From assembly GCA_022839995.1 (NCBI GenBank), contig JALHIN010000011.1, forward strand, positions 9,236 to 73,235: DNA of 64,000 nucleotides. Reading direction: 5' to 3'. The notes beneath the pieces were generated by a model. It worked only from the letters and a program-made list of their open reading frames with translations, was not told the DNA's origin and ran no database searches. How positions within the stretch are numbered: position 1 is the stretch's first letter; each line of letters starts with the position of its first letter. Positions 23,256-32,671 of the stretch are shown one piece after another. The stretch is from 79-D21 sp022839995 (GTDB lineage: Bacteria > Synergistota > Synergistia > Synergistales > 79-D21). The translations under genes were made by a program, and so were the position numbers.

Positions 23256-24739
23256 CCGTGGTGAGGCAATCCATTTTCGAGTTGGCCAGGGGGGCTGTTT
23301 CCGCGAAACTGCTGGATCGCCTGATTCAGGCAATCGAGGATGGAAAGGAAAAGGACCTTGCCGCCCTTTTCAGGATCATTGCTGCTCTTGCGCCGTCGAA
23401 ATACCATAGGACGGGGTTTGAAAAGCTGGCTTTTATGGTGGAAAACGATCACCCGTTCGTTGGGGTTTTCAAACGGACCTTCAGGGAGCTCCACCCGAAT
23501 GTGAGGAAAAAGTTTATCGCGAATTTCCTGGTCAATTTCGTCGTCCTCGGAAGAGGGATCCGCGATCGGGAAGAAAAGTCACGTGGTTTCCACATTCCCA
23601 ACTTCATGGTCATCAGCCCCACGGTGCGTTGCAACCTCCATTGCAAGGGGTGCTACGCTTCAGAATACAGGGGAGGCGAGGAACTCTCGTTCGAAGAGCT
23701 GGATCGGATCCTGACGGAAGCCAAACAGCTCGGCATGTACTTCTTCACCTTTTCCGGCGGAGAATGTTTCCTCAGGAAAGACCTCCTCGATTTATGGGAA
23801 AAGCACGGAAACTGCTTTTTCCAGGTTTATACGAACGGCACCCTTCTGGATGAACCGATGGTCGAAAAGCTGGTTCGCCTGGGCAACGTCGCTCCCATGG
23901 TTTCGATCGAGGGAAGCCCTCGAAGCACCGACGATCGGCGTGGACCGGGGATGTTCGACCGGATCATGGAAACCTATGCCAGGCTGAACAAAGCCGGAGT
24001 CCTTTTCGGCTTCAGCGCGACCTGTACGCGGGAGAACGCGGAGGAGCTTGCATCAGACTCTTTCATCGACAGCATGATTTCTGCCGGGTGCCTTGCGGGC
24101 TGGTTTTTCCAGTATATCCCGACCGGCCTGAGCCCCGATACGGCCCTGATGGCAACACCGGAACAAAGGGCACTTCTGCACGAGAAGGTCGAGCAGTGGA
24201 GACAGGAGAAGCCGATCTTCATGGGGGATTTCTGGAACGATGGCCCCTATGTCGACGGATGCATGGCGGGAGGGGAACGCTACCTTCACATCACCGCGAG
24301 CGGAGATGTGGAACCCTGCGTGTTCGTTCACTTTGCAGTTGACAACATTCATGGGAAAAAGCTTACGGATGTTTTTCAAAGCTCCTTTTTCCGGGCGATC
24401 CGAGAAGCGCAGCCCTACGATGACGATAACCTCCTTCGTCCCTGTATGATCATCGACCATCCCCATGTGCTTCGGGAAATCGTCGCCCGAACCGGCGCAC
24501 ATCCCACCCACCCCGGGGCCGAGTCCATCCTGAAGGAGATGGCCGCGGACCTCGATCGCTATGCGGAAAGAATGAAGGCCATTTATGACCCGATCTGGGA
24601 GAGCTACGGCAGGGATCGGTACCTCCAAAGCCTGCAGAATGAGGAAAAACCCGAGGTCCACGCCCGAATCGGGCGAAGAGCCTCCCGGCGGACAAACCTA
24701 TGCGGTTCTGGAGCCGCAACGAAGGAGGGAACAATGTGA
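23252..24739 (+). CDS. Radical SAM enzyme with SPASM/twitch-like C-terminus, substrate unknown
   Basis: The 495-residue protein has a helical N-terminal region of about 115 residues, then a radical SAM core with the [4Fe-4S] motif Cys127-x3-Cys131-x2-Cys134 (CNLHCKGCY) and FTFSGGECFL, the GGE motif. The C-terminal part carries Cys337, Cys356 and Cys398 in a pattern (GCMAGGERYLHITASGDVEPC ... RPC in outline) like the auxiliary cluster of SPASM/twitch proteins. Such enzymes modify peptides, sugars or lipids; nothing here identifies the substrate, and no precursor-like peptide is adjacent. It is coupled upstream to the small helical protein and downstream to a LapA-like membrane protein (GTGA overlaps on both sides). 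Confidence 0.82.
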   Translation: MTVVRQSIFELARGAVSAKLLDRLIQAIEDGKEKDLAALFRIIAALAPSKYHRTGFEKLAFMVENDHPFVGVFKRTFRELHPNVRKKFIANFLVNFVVLGRGIRDREEKSRGFHIPNFMVISPTVRCNLHCKGCYASEYRGGEELSFEELDRILTEAKQLGMYFFTFSGGECFLRKDLLDLWEKHGNCFFQVYTNGTLLDEPMVEKLVRLGNVAPMVSIEGSPRSTDDRRGPGMFDRIMETYARLNKAGVLFGFSATCTRENAEELASDSFIDSMISAGCLAGWFFQYIPTGLSPDTALMATPEQRALLHEKVEQWRQEKPIFMGDFWNDGPYVDGCMAGGERYLHITASGDVEPCVFVHFAVDNIHGKKLTDVFQSSFFRAIREAQPYDDDNLLRPCMIIDHPHVLREIVARTGAHPTHPGAESILKEMAADLDRYAERMKAIYDPIWESYGRDRYLQSLQNEEKPEVHARIGRRASRRTNLCGSGAATKEGTM

Positions 24740-25098
24740 AGAGTTATGCCCTCGCGATCCTGCTGGCCATGCTGGTGGCGGCAGGCTATGCTTTTCAGAA
24801 CACGGGAGACGTCGTGGTTCGGTTCCTCTTCTGGGAAAAAAACCTGCCTCAGGGATTATGGGACATTTTGCTCTTTGCCGCCGGGGGCCTTCTCATGTGG
24901 ATCGTTTCCCTGGCCTCTCTCATTGAAGTCCGCAGCGCGCTCAGACGGAAAATGAAGGAACAGGAGGAGCGAATCCGGGTACTTGAACAGGAAAAACAGC
25001 AATTGCTTGAAGCCATCAAGGGTTCTCCTGCCGAGCCTCCACAGGAGCAGGAAGATGCCCCGGCTCCCGAATCCCCGACAATCAGAGGCCAGCAGTGA
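24736..25098 (+). CDS. LapA-domain membrane protein
   Basis: This 120-residue protein has two hydrophobic helices, about residues 3-20 and 36-57, separated by the short FQNTGDVVVRFLFWEKNLP motif typical of LapA/YciS (DUF1049) proteins. A cytoplasmic coiled coil (EEQERIRVLEQEKQ region) and an acidic, proline-rich tail follow. LapA family members help tether LPS-assembly or other membrane factors in enterobacteria; here the role is unknown. GTG at 24736 is chosen because it has GGAGGG six bases upstream and overlaps the radical SAM stop. An in-frame ATG at 24700 would add 12 residues. It overlaps recJ by four bases. Confidence 0.8.
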   Translation: MKSYALAILLAMLVAAGYAFQNTGDVVVRFLFWEKNLPQGLWDILLFAAGGLLMWIVSLASLIEVRSALRRKMKEQEERIRVLEQEKQQLLEAIKGSPAEPPQEQEDAPAPESPTIRGQQ

Positions 25099-26768
25099 TT
25101 TCAGGGATAGAACCCGGCACTCTCAGGCATTGGCAGATCGATCGGAGGACAGCCGATCTCTCGCGGGAGATCGGCTGCTCTCCATTGGTTGGTGCGGTCC
25201 TGCGGATGCGGGGATTCCAGCTTGAAGGCGATGTCGAAAGGCTATTCCATCCCGATTTGAGTGCCCTGATGGAGAGCTTGGATCTCGGTTCGGGAGTCGA
25301 TTCCGCGAAGGCCGTTTTCGATCGGGTGGCGACAGGAACCCGCCTTGTCGTCTACGGGGATTACGATGTTGATGGGGTTTCGGCAACCACCCTTGCAGCG
25401 CGGCTTTTTTCAATTCGAAACGCAGACGTTCGCTATTTCATCCCCCATCGTCACCAGGAAGGCTACGGCCTGCATGAACGCATCGTGCGAAAAATCGCCG
25501 AGTGGGGATGTGATGTCCTGGTTGCGGTGGATTGCGGGACTTCAAGCGAAAGTTCCCTCAGTGCTGCAAGGGAACTGGGCATGGATGTCGTGGTTTTTGA
25601 CCATCACGTTCCGCGGGAACAAGGAGTCGCGCCGAGGGCGGGGGCGGTTTTGGTGAATCCCCAGATCGCCGGGAGCCAGGAGGCAAAATCTCTCTGCGGC
25701 ACCGCCGTTCTTTGGGCATGGGCATGGAAGAGCGGGTTGTTTGAGAAGGAGTGGCTTCAGGAAAACCTGGGCCTGGTCGCACTGGCAACGGTGGCGGATT
25801 GCGTCCCACTGGGGCCGCTGAACAGGGCTCTAGTCAGGGAAGGGCTAAAAAGGATCCGGGAGGGCAGTGAACCGGGACTAACCGCACTTTCAAACCAGCT
25901 CGGTCTTGACCTGGGGACGCTGGACAGCGAATCCCTGGCCATGAAAGTCATTCCGTGCCTCAATGCCCCTGGGCGCCTGGATACTGCCGACCTGGCCGTT
26001 CAGGTCCTCTCGGGGGAACCCCCTTTGGCCAAAACGGTCGCCGAGCTTGTGGTGCTCAATCGGAAAAGACAGGGATTGACCGCCAAAATCACGGAAGAAG
26101 CGCGATCCCTCATCGGCGGGAAAGGCGGTTTGGTTGCGGGAAAAGAAGACTGGCCGGTCGGGGTTCTGAGCGGTGTAGCGAGCCGGATCTGCAGCGAAAC
26201 GGGATGTCCCGTCGTTCTCGCTGCACCTGTGAATTCAAGCCTGGTACGCGGGACCCTGCGGGTCCCGAAAGGGGCGGATGCCGTTTCCCTGTTGGAAAGG
26301 TTGGCTCCTTTCCTTAGGGAGTGGGGAGGACACAGGCAGGCGGCGGGATTTAGTCTGAACAGGCAGGATTGGCCTTCCGTCAGGGATTCCCTGGAAGCCC
26401 TCCTTGCCGGGCTGGAAACGCCTGAGCTCGACAGGATCGATGTGCTGGACCTCCACCCCGATGAACTCTCCCTTGAGGGGTTAGAGGAGCTCGACCGGCT
26501 AGGACCGTTCGGTTTCGGGAACCCTGGGCCGCTGTTTTATGTCCGGCGGGGTGCCGAAAGCAGAATCGTTTCCCATGGAAAGGACGGGCAACATGCCCGA
26601 ATCGAATTTCAAAACACCTCGATCGTCGCTTTCCGGTCCCCGGAACTGCTAAGAGACCCAGTCTCGGTGGAGGGATGGGTTTACCGGGCCCGAAAGGGAT
26701 CCTGGAGAGGGCGTGCCCGCGTGGAGCTCCTCCTTGAAAAGCCGGTTGTCCGCAGGGAGAACGGGTAG
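25095..26768 (+). CDS. recJ: Single-stranded-DNA-specific exonuclease RecJ
   Basis: RecJ degrades single-stranded DNA 5' to 3' in recombination and repair. The 557-residue protein contains the DHH phosphoesterase motifs YGDYDVDG, VDCGTSS and DHHVPRE in the N-terminal half, and DHHA1-domain GGHRQAAGFSL in the C-terminal half, followed by an OB-like segment. The length is normal. GTG overlaps the preceding stop (GTGA). It is followed after 12 bases by rel. Confidence 0.95.
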   Translation: MISGIEPGTLRHWQIDRRTADLSREIGCSPLVGAVLRMRGFQLEGDVERLFHPDLSALMESLDLGSGVDSAKAVFDRVATGTRLVVYGDYDVDGVSATTLAARLFSIRNADVRYFIPHRHQEGYGLHERIVRKIAEWGCDVLVAVDCGTSSESSLSAARELGMDVVVFDHHVPREQGVAPRAGAVLVNPQIAGSQEAKSLCGTAVLWAWAWKSGLFEKEWLQENLGLVALATVADCVPLGPLNRALVREGLKRIREGSEPGLTALSNQLGLDLGTLDSESLAMKVIPCLNAPGRLDTADLAVQVLSGEPPLAKTVAELVVLNRKRQGLTAKITEEARSLIGGKGGLVAGKEDWPVGVLSGVASRICSETGCPVVLAAPVNSSLVRGTLRVPKGADAVSLLERLAPFLREWGGHRQAAGFSLNRQDWPSVRDSLEALLAGLETPELDRIDVLDLHPDELSLEGLEELDRLGPFGFGNPGPLFYVRRGAESRIVSHGKDGQHARIEFQNTSIVAFRSPELLRDPVSVEGWVYRARKGSWRGRARVELLLEKPVVRRENG

Positions 26769-26780
26769 GAGGTGCCTTTC

Positions 26781-29069
26781 TTGAAGGGATTGGAGAGAGG
26801 ACCCGCAGGAAATCCCGAAGAAACCGCCCCGCAGGAGGGGAGCAAGGCCTTGCGCCTATTGAGGGATAGCTTCCTCGGCCGGATCGGGGAGTCCCAACGG
26901 GTCGCCCCGGTTAAGCTCGCATGGCAGGAGCTTTGGGGAAAGGTTTCAAGGTACCTTTCCAAGGAAGAGTTGACTCGGCTCGGAGAGGCCATGGTGCTGG
27001 CTTCAAAGGCTCATGAACAGCAGAAACGGTCTTCCGGGGAGCCCTACATCGTCCACACAATCTCGGTGGCCTCGATCCTGGCAGACATGGAGCTGGATGT
27101 GGACACCCTCGTCGCGGCCCTCCTGCACGATGTTCTGGAAGACACCGACCTGGGCGGGGAAATGATCCGGAACGCCTTCGGTGAAAACGTCCTCCTCATG
27201 GTGGACGGAGTGACGAAACTCGGGAAGCTTCCCTTCAATTCCTTCGAGGATTACCAGGCTCAGAATTTGAGGAAGATGTTCCTCGTCATGGCCAAGGATA
27301 TCCGGGTGGTCCTCATCAAGCTCGCAGACCGCCTGCACAACATGAGGACCATCCAGACCCTTCGTCGGGACAAACAGGTCCGAATTGCCAAGGAAACGGT
27401 CGAAATCTATGCCCCGCTGGCGCACCGGCTCGGGATCTATCAGATCAAGCGGGACCTCGAGGACCTTTCCTTCAAGGTCCTCGATCCGGAGATGTTTTAC
27501 GAGATCCGGCGGAGGGTCAGAAAAAAACTCCCCGAAAGGGAACAGATCATCAAGCAGGCCATCGATGTCCTCAGCCAGAAGATGAAGGAAATCGGGATCG
27601 AGGTTTCCATAACCGGACGTGCAAAGCATTTTTTCAGTATCTATGAAAAGATGCAGAGGAAGAACCTTTCCCTTGAACAGCTTTACGATCTCCTTGCCTT
27701 GAGGGTGATCGTCGGGACGGTTGCAGAATGCTATTCCGTTCTAGGAATCGTCCACACGATCTGGAAACCGATCCCCGGCCAGTTTGACGACTACATCGCA
27801 AATCCGAAGAGCAATATGTACCAATCCCTTCATACGACTGTCATCGGACCGAGTGGAGAGCCGCTGGAAATTCAAATCCGAACGAGAGAGATGCACTGGC
27901 TTGCGGAATACGGCATCGCGGCTCACTGGCACTACAAGGAACCGGAGACCCGCCTGAACGAGATGGACAAGCGCCTCGCTTGGGTCCGGCAGGTTTTGGA
28001 GGGACAGGGGGAAACTCCGACGGAGTTCATGGAGAACCTGAAGGGGGACGTGCTGACCTCGGAGGTTTTTGCATTTACCCCGAACGGTGACGTCGTCTCG
28101 CTGCCGGCAGGATCGACACCACTCGACTTCGCTTACATGATTCATACCGAAGTGGGCAACAAATATGTCGGTGCGATGGTGAACGGAAAGATCGTGCCGA
28201 TCGACTACGAAATCCAGAATGGGGAGATCGTCCGGATCTTGACCTCCCCGCAGGGGAAACCGTCGCGGGATTGGCTCAAGATTGCGCGGAGCAGCAAGGC
28301 GCGGTCCAAGATCCGCGGGTATTTCAGGCAGGTCGAGAGGACCGAGAGAGAAGAGAGGGTCCTTAAGGGCCGTGAGCTATTGGAGAGGGAACTGCGGCGG
28401 AGGGAAGCGGGCTTCGAGTGGAATGTGCAAACGATGGCCGGTGCCTTGAACCGTGTTGCGCACGAGCTGGGCTATTCCAGCGGGGAAGATCTGGTCGCAG
28501 CGGTCGGAGGCAATAGCCAGAGCGCCTCAACCGTGGCGATGAAGCTTCTCGAGACCCGGACGGTTCCTGCTCCCGAACCCCATCTTGAACCCACGCCGCC
28601 CGCCGCGACTCCGGCCATGGCAAGAAAGGAATTCGATACCGAAATCGTGGTGGAAGGAGCAGGAGGTGTTCTCGTTTCCCTGGCAAACTGCTGCTGCCCG
28701 GTTCCGGGAGACGCGATCGTTGGTTATGTGACCAAAACCCGTGGGATCACCATTCACCGCTCGGATTGCCGCAATATCGAGGAGGCCAAATCGGAAAGGG
28801 CTGTCAGGGTTGAATGGGGAAGGCTCATCTCGGAACGTTACACCGCCCGGTTGAAGCTCGAGGGGATGGATCGTTCCGGCCTTTTCGCGGACGTTTCACA
28901 GGCGATTGCTTCGATGGACGGGAACATCATCGGGGTGAAAGCCAGCGTTATCGCCGCGAACCGGGCGAGGATGACGATTGAAATCCGGGTACGGGACTTG
29001 GAACACCTTTACCGGATTATGGCAAAGCTTAATACAGTGAATGGTATCATCGGAGTGTTTCGGGGGTGA
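26781..29069 (+). CDS. relA: Bifunctional (p)ppGpp synthase/hydrolase Rel
   Basis: This enzyme makes and degrades the stringent-response alarmone (p)ppGpp. The 762-residue protein keeps an intact HD hydrolase domain (LLHDVLEDTD with His116-Asp117; KLADRLHNMRT) and a synthetase domain (GRAKHFFSIYEKMQRK and later NPKSNMYQSLHTTV). It also has a TGS domain (VFAFTPNGDVVSLPAGSTPLDFAY), a zinc-finger-like Cys segment (NCCCPVPGD) and a C-terminal ACT domain, so both activities are expected. TTG at 26781 is preferred: AGGAGG lies eight bases upstream, whereas the GTG at 26772 sits on that site. Confidence 0.95.
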   Translation: MKGLERGPAGNPEETAPQEGSKALRLLRDSFLGRIGESQRVAPVKLAWQELWGKVSRYLSKEELTRLGEAMVLASKAHEQQKRSSGEPYIVHTISVASILADMELDVDTLVAALLHDVLEDTDLGGEMIRNAFGENVLLMVDGVTKLGKLPFNSFEDYQAQNLRKMFLVMAKDIRVVLIKLADRLHNMRTIQTLRRDKQVRIAKETVEIYAPLAHRLGIYQIKRDLEDLSFKVLDPEMFYEIRRRVRKKLPEREQIIKQAIDVLSQKMKEIGIEVSITGRAKHFFSIYEKMQRKNLSLEQLYDLLALRVIVGTVAECYSVLGIVHTIWKPIPGQFDDYIANPKSNMYQSLHTTVIGPSGEPLEIQIRTREMHWLAEYGIAAHWHYKEPETRLNEMDKRLAWVRQVLEGQGETPTEFMENLKGDVLTSEVFAFTPNGDVVSLPAGSTPLDFAYMIHTEVGNKYVGAMVNGKIVPIDYEIQNGEIVRILTSPQGKPSRDWLKIARSSKARSKIRGYFRQVERTEREERVLKGRELLERELRRREAGFEWNVQTMAGALNRVAHELGYSSGEDLVAAVGGNSQSASTVAMKLLETRTVPAPEPHLEPTPPAATPAMARKEFDTEIVVEGAGGVLVSLANCCCPVPGDAIVGYVTKTRGITIHRSDCRNIEEAKSERAVRVEWGRLISERYTARLKLEGMDRSGLFADVSQAIASMDGNIIGVKASVIAANRARMTIEIRVRDLEHLYRIMAKLNTVNGIIGVFRG

Positions 29070-29075
29070 ATCGAT

Positions 29076-29525
29076 TTGCGGTCGGTCGTTCAAAGGGTGT
29101 CCTGGTCTGAAGTCAAGGTGGATGGCCAGGTGAAGGGGAAGATCGGGGAAGGACTTTGCGTCCTCCTGGGGGTGACGCACGGGGATAGCGACCGGGACGT
29201 CGCCTGGATGGCCGAAAAACTGGTCAACCTGAGAATTTTCGAGGATGATCAAGGGAAGATGAATCGATCCGTCAAGGACGTGGAGGGAGAAATCCTGCTC
29301 GTCTCGCAATTTACGCTTTACGGGGACGCAAGGAAAGGCAGGCGCCCCTCCTTCACATCGGCCGCCCCGCCGGATCAGGCAGAAAGGCTCTACGAAGCGT
29401 TGGGCGACGCATTGAGGGAGCAGGGTGTTCCAGTTGAGACGGGGGTTTTCCAGGCCATGATGCAGGTTTCACTTTGCAACGAGGGACCCGTTACACTTAT
29501 CCTCGACAGCAGGGGAGTTTTTTGA
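29076..29525 (+). CDS. dtd: D-aminoacyl-tRNA deacylase
   Basis: Dtd releases D-amino acids (and glycine on tRNA-Ala) from mischarged tRNA. The 149-residue protein is full length, with N-terminal MRSVVQRV, the catalytic SQFTLYGD and the C-terminal GPVT cross-subunit motif. It begins at TTG after GGGGGTG, six bases past the rel stop. The rel-dtd order is common across bacteria. Confidence 0.96.
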   Translation: MRSVVQRVSWSEVKVDGQVKGKIGEGLCVLLGVTHGDSDRDVAWMAEKLVNLRIFEDDQGKMNRSVKDVEGEILLVSQFTLYGDARKGRRPSFTSAAPPDQAERLYEALGDALREQGVPVETGVFQAMMQVSLCNEGPVTLILDSRGVF

Positions 29526-29527
29526 CG

Positions 29528-30157
29528 ATGGAATACAGACGCTTTCCAATGGGAGCTCTTTGGACGAACGCGTATCTCCTTTGGGATCAAGAGGGCACGG
29601 CGATTCTCGTTGATCCCGGCGGAGATCCCTCGGAGGCGCTCGATTTCGCTGAGAAAAACCGGTTGCGGATTGAATGGGTGTTTCTGACCCATGGGCACGG
29701 AGATCACATCGAAGGCCTGGATCTGGCGAGGAAGATATCCGTCAAGGGAGTTGCCATCCACCGCGCGGATGCGGCGATGCTGACCACTCCCGAGGAAAAC
29801 CTTTCCCGCTGGCTTGGCGCCCCGATCCAGTGCTCGGAAGCGGAAAGGGAGCTGGAGGATGGAGAAACCCTCTCCGTAGGGAAGATGACGATCCGTGTCA
29901 TCCACACGCCGGGACATACTGCCGGCAGTTCCTGCTTCCTCGTTTCGGAGGGGAAGGATGCAGTTCTTCTTTCAGGGGATACTCTTTTTGCCCGGAGCGT
30001 GGGGCGGACAGACCTCCCGGGCGGCAGCGAAAGGGACCTGAGAACCTCGTTGTTGAAGCTGAACGATCTGGAGGACTGTCTTCCCGTGCTTCCCGGGCAT
30101 GGGCCGGAGACGACCCTGGGGCGGGAAAGGAAGGAAAACCCCTACTGGCCATCATGA
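29528..30157 (+). CDS. Metallo-beta-lactamase-fold hydrolase (glyoxalase II-like)
   Basis: The 209-residue protein has the glyoxalase II/persulfide dioxygenase-type fold: THGHGDHIEG with the HxHxDH metal site, HTPGHTAGSSCF, LSGDTLFARSVGRTD and the final LPGHGPETT. The family hydrolyses thioesters such as S-lactoylglutathione, but short bacterial members like this often have unknown substrates. It starts two bases after dtd, with GGGGAG in the dtd coding end as ribosome-binding site, and overlaps radC (ATGA). Confidence 0.88.
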   Translation: MEYRRFPMGALWTNAYLLWDQEGTAILVDPGGDPSEALDFAEKNRLRIEWVFLTHGHGDHIEGLDLARKISVKGVAIHRADAAMLTTPEENLSRWLGAPIQCSEAERELEDGETLSVGKMTIRVIHTPGHTAGSSCFLVSEGKDAVLLSGDTLFARSVGRTDLPGGSERDLRTSLLKLNDLEDCLPVLPGHGPETTLGRERKENPYWPS

Positions 30158-30813
30158 GTCTTTCCAGTCTGCCCGCGAACGAACGTCCAAGGGAAAGGCT
30201 CCTGAAGCTGGGGCCGGAAGCGTTGTCCCTCCAAGAGCTGCTGGCTGTTCTTTTCCGAACCGGGCAAAAGGGATCCGACGTCATGTCTCTTGCCGCTGAA
30301 CTCCTCAGGCAATACCCCGACGAACGCGCTCTCGCGAGGGCGACGCCTGCTGAATTGTGTGAATTTTCCGGGCTGGGTTCGGCGAAGGCGGCCGCACTTC
30401 TTGCAGCGGTCGAACTGGGGCGAAGGGTCTGTTGCAGTGGACAGCAAACGGAACGTCCTCTATGGCGAGAATCCCTTAGAACCCTTGAAAAGGGTATGGC
30501 CTTGGAGGAACGGGAGTGGATCGTCGCTCTCTTTACGGACCGGGAGGGGAAGGTGCTGGGATCCGAAAAGCTTTCCTTCGGAGGGCTCGACGGTGCCTTT
30601 CTCGACGCTCCCTATCTCTGCAGGAGAGCGGTTCGGATCGGAGCGGCAGGGCTCGTCCTGGTCCATAACCACCCGGACGGGGATCCGAAGCCGAGCGAAG
30701 AGGACCGGTCCCTGACGGTTGCGGTTTCAAGGCAGCTCAAGCTGCTGGGAATACAATTGGTGGGCCATTTTGTCGTCGCGGGGGGAATGTCCCGTCTCGT
30801 GACGGTGCACTGA
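30154..30813 (+). CDS. radC: RadC/UPF0758 JAMM-domain protein
   Basis: The 219-residue protein combines an N-terminal helix-hairpin-helix segment (LCEFSGLGSAKAAALLAAVELG) with a C-terminal MPN+/JAMM metal-binding domain (HNHPDGDPKPSEED). It belongs to the RadC/YsxA family. Despite the name a DNA-repair role is not established. The ATG at 30154 overlaps the preceding stop. Its place immediately before mreB is the same as in many Firmicutes. Confidence 0.93.
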   Translation: MSLSSLPANERPRERLLKLGPEALSLQELLAVLFRTGQKGSDVMSLAAELLRQYPDERALARATPAELCEFSGLGSAKAAALLAAVELGRRVCCSGQQTERPLWRESLRTLEKGMALEEREWIVALFTDREGKVLGSEKLSFGGLDGAFLDAPYLCRRAVRIGAAGLVLVHNHPDGDPKPSEEDRSLTVAVSRQLKLLGIQLVGHFVVAGGMSRLVTVH

Positions 30814-30835
30814 ACCATGAAAGCGGGGGGAAGCC

Positions 30836-31891
30836 TTGTTTCGTCTATTTTCGGGTTTTTTGGGCAGCGATGTAGGGATTGACCTCGGAACAGTTAACGT
30901 GGTCGTCTATGTCAAGGGGAAGGGGATCGTCGTCAATGAGCCATCGGTGATCGCCGTTCGACAGTCTCACCGTGGGGGGCGAAAGGAAATCCTGGCCGTG
31001 GGACGCGAGGCGAAGGCCATGGTCGGCAAGACGCCGGCGGGAATCGAGACAGTTAAACCTTTGAAGGAGGGAGTCATCTCCGATTTCGATATGACGGAAG
31101 CGATGATTTCCCATTTTGTCCGAGCTGCCGACGACAGGAGAGGTTTCTTTTCCCGCCCTAGGGTAGTCGTGTCGGTTCCGGCCTGTGTCACGGAAGTGGA
31201 GCGCAGGGCCGTTGTGGATGCGACGCTGTCGGCGGGTGCAAGGGAAGCCTATGTTGTTGAAGAACCCTTGGCGGCCGCCTTGGGGGCCGACCTTCCCATC
31301 CACGAACCCAGGGGGAACATGGTGGTCGACATCGGCGGTGGAACCTGCGAGGTGGCGGTCCTTTCCATGGGCGGTATCGTGGTATGCAAATCGATACGGG
31401 GAGCAGGGGACGAGATTGATAGCGCGATTGTTTCCATGCTACGCCTGAATCACAAGCTTGCCATCGGTGAAGGAACGGCGGAGCAGATTAAATGGGCACT
31501 CGGAAGCGTGCTGCCGCTTGAGGAAGAGCTACAGATGGAAGTAAAGGGAAGGGCACTGACGGACGGCCTGCCCAGTTCAATGCTCCTTTCTTCTGTTCAA
31601 GTCCGCGACGCGATCGAACCGATCATCCAGAAGATCAGCGAAGCGATCAAGGAAACGCTGGAAAGTACTCCTCCGGAACTGGTCAGGGACATTTATGAAC
31701 AGGGGTTGGTCCTGGCCGGTGGCGGAGCCCTGCTTAGGGGGTTGAGCCAGCGCTTGTCAAAGGAATTGAATGTGCCGGTCTTTGTTGCCGAAGAACCGCT
31801 CCTTGCCGTGACGCATGGCCTGGCCAGGATCCTGGACGACCTGGATTCGAAGCGACCGATCCTGAAAACGGTCGAACGGAGTTCTTTCTAA
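30836..31891 (+). CDS. mreB: Rod shape-determining protein MreB
   Basis: MreB is the bacterial actin that guides side-wall peptidoglycan synthesis. The 351-residue protein shows the phosphate-1 motif GIDLGTVNVVVYVKG, the membrane-binding hydrophobic N-terminus MFRLFSGFLG, VDIGGGTCEVAVLS (phosphate 2) and LAGGGALLRGL (adenosine motif). It starts at TTG behind a GCGGGGGGAAG site and is the first gene of the shape/division cluster that continues to rodA. Confidence 0.96.
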   Translation: MFRLFSGFLGSDVGIDLGTVNVVVYVKGKGIVVNEPSVIAVRQSHRGGRKEILAVGREAKAMVGKTPAGIETVKPLKEGVISDFDMTEAMISHFVRAADDRRGFFSRPRVVVSVPACVTEVERRAVVDATLSAGAREAYVVEEPLAAALGADLPIHEPRGNMVVDIGGGTCEVAVLSMGGIVVCKSIRGAGDEIDSAIVSMLRLNHKLAIGEGTAEQIKWALGSVLPLEEELQMEVKGRALTDGLPSSMLLSSVQVRDAIEPIIQKISEAIKETLESTPPELVRDIYEQGLVLAGGGALLRGLSQRLSKELNVPVFVAEEPLLAVTHGLARILDDLDSKRPILKTVERSSF

Positions 31892-31906
31892 GGGGACGGG
31901 CCGGCA

Positions 31907-32671
31907 ATGGGGCGTACCGGGACGAGACGCTGGATCGTTTTCCTGGGGACGCTATCCTTTAGCCTGATTCTCGCTGCAGTTTCGCCAGGTTCGCTTCCCG
32001 CGGAGAAGGCGATGGACCTGGTGGCCAATGTCATGACCTTGCCGGAATGGCCGGCCCGAATGTTGAGGAACCTCGTTGTCAGGACGGTGGACCTCGCGGC
32101 GGGGGAAAGAGCGCTAAGGGAGAGGATCGACCGGCTTGAACGGGAAAACCTGGTTCTTCGGGGACTGCTGCAGGTCAGCACCGACTACGGAACGAGAACC
32201 GGAACCAACGAGGGACACGTGACGTTAAGACCTCCGACTTCATGGTGGTCGGAAGTCCGGATCGACAGGGGAGCCAGGGAAGGAATCCGCCCCGGTATGG
32301 CGGTCGTTCAGGACGGGGCCCTGGTTGGGTTGGTTTCCAGGGTTGAATCCGGCTCCTCATGGGTTGAGCTGGTTACGTCCTCTTCCCAGTACATCCCCGT
32401 CGTCGTGGAAGAAACCCGGGATCTCGGGGTCCTGAATGGAGATGGGAATGGCCTTGTCTGGTTGATGTACATTCCTGTCGAGAAGGAAATGAAGGCCGGG
32501 ATGTCGGTCAGCACCGCTCTCGTTTCCGAACTCCTTCCCCCCGGTATTCCCATCGGCAGGATCGCCGGGGCAGGGGAAGAGATCGGCGGGTACAGACTCT
32601 ACAGGATTACCCTGAATGCGGACCTCTCGCGGCTATACAAGGTCAAGGTCATGACGGGGGGGCGGTCCTGA
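31907..32671 (+). CDS. mreC: Rod shape-determining protein MreC
   Basis: MreC is the periplasmic scaffold linking MreB to penicillin-binding protein 2. The 254-residue protein has one N-terminal membrane helix (about residues 10-26), a coiled coil (RALRERIDRLERENLVLRGLL region, near 66-86) and two beta domains with VRIDRGAREGIRPGMAVV. It starts 15 bases after mreB and its stop shares one base with the mreD ATG. Confidence 0.93.
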   Translation: MGRTGTRRWIVFLGTLSFSLILAAVSPGSLPAEKAMDLVANVMTLPEWPARMLRNLVVRTVDLAAGERALRERIDRLERENLVLRGLLQVSTDYGTRTGTNEGHVTLRPPTSWWSEVRIDRGAREGIRPGMAVVQDGALVGLVSRVESGSSWVELVTSSSQYIPVVVEETRDLGVLNGDGNGLVWLMYIPVEKEMKAGMSVSTALVSELLPPGIPIGRIAGAGEEIGGYRLYRITLNADLSRLYKVKVMTGGRS

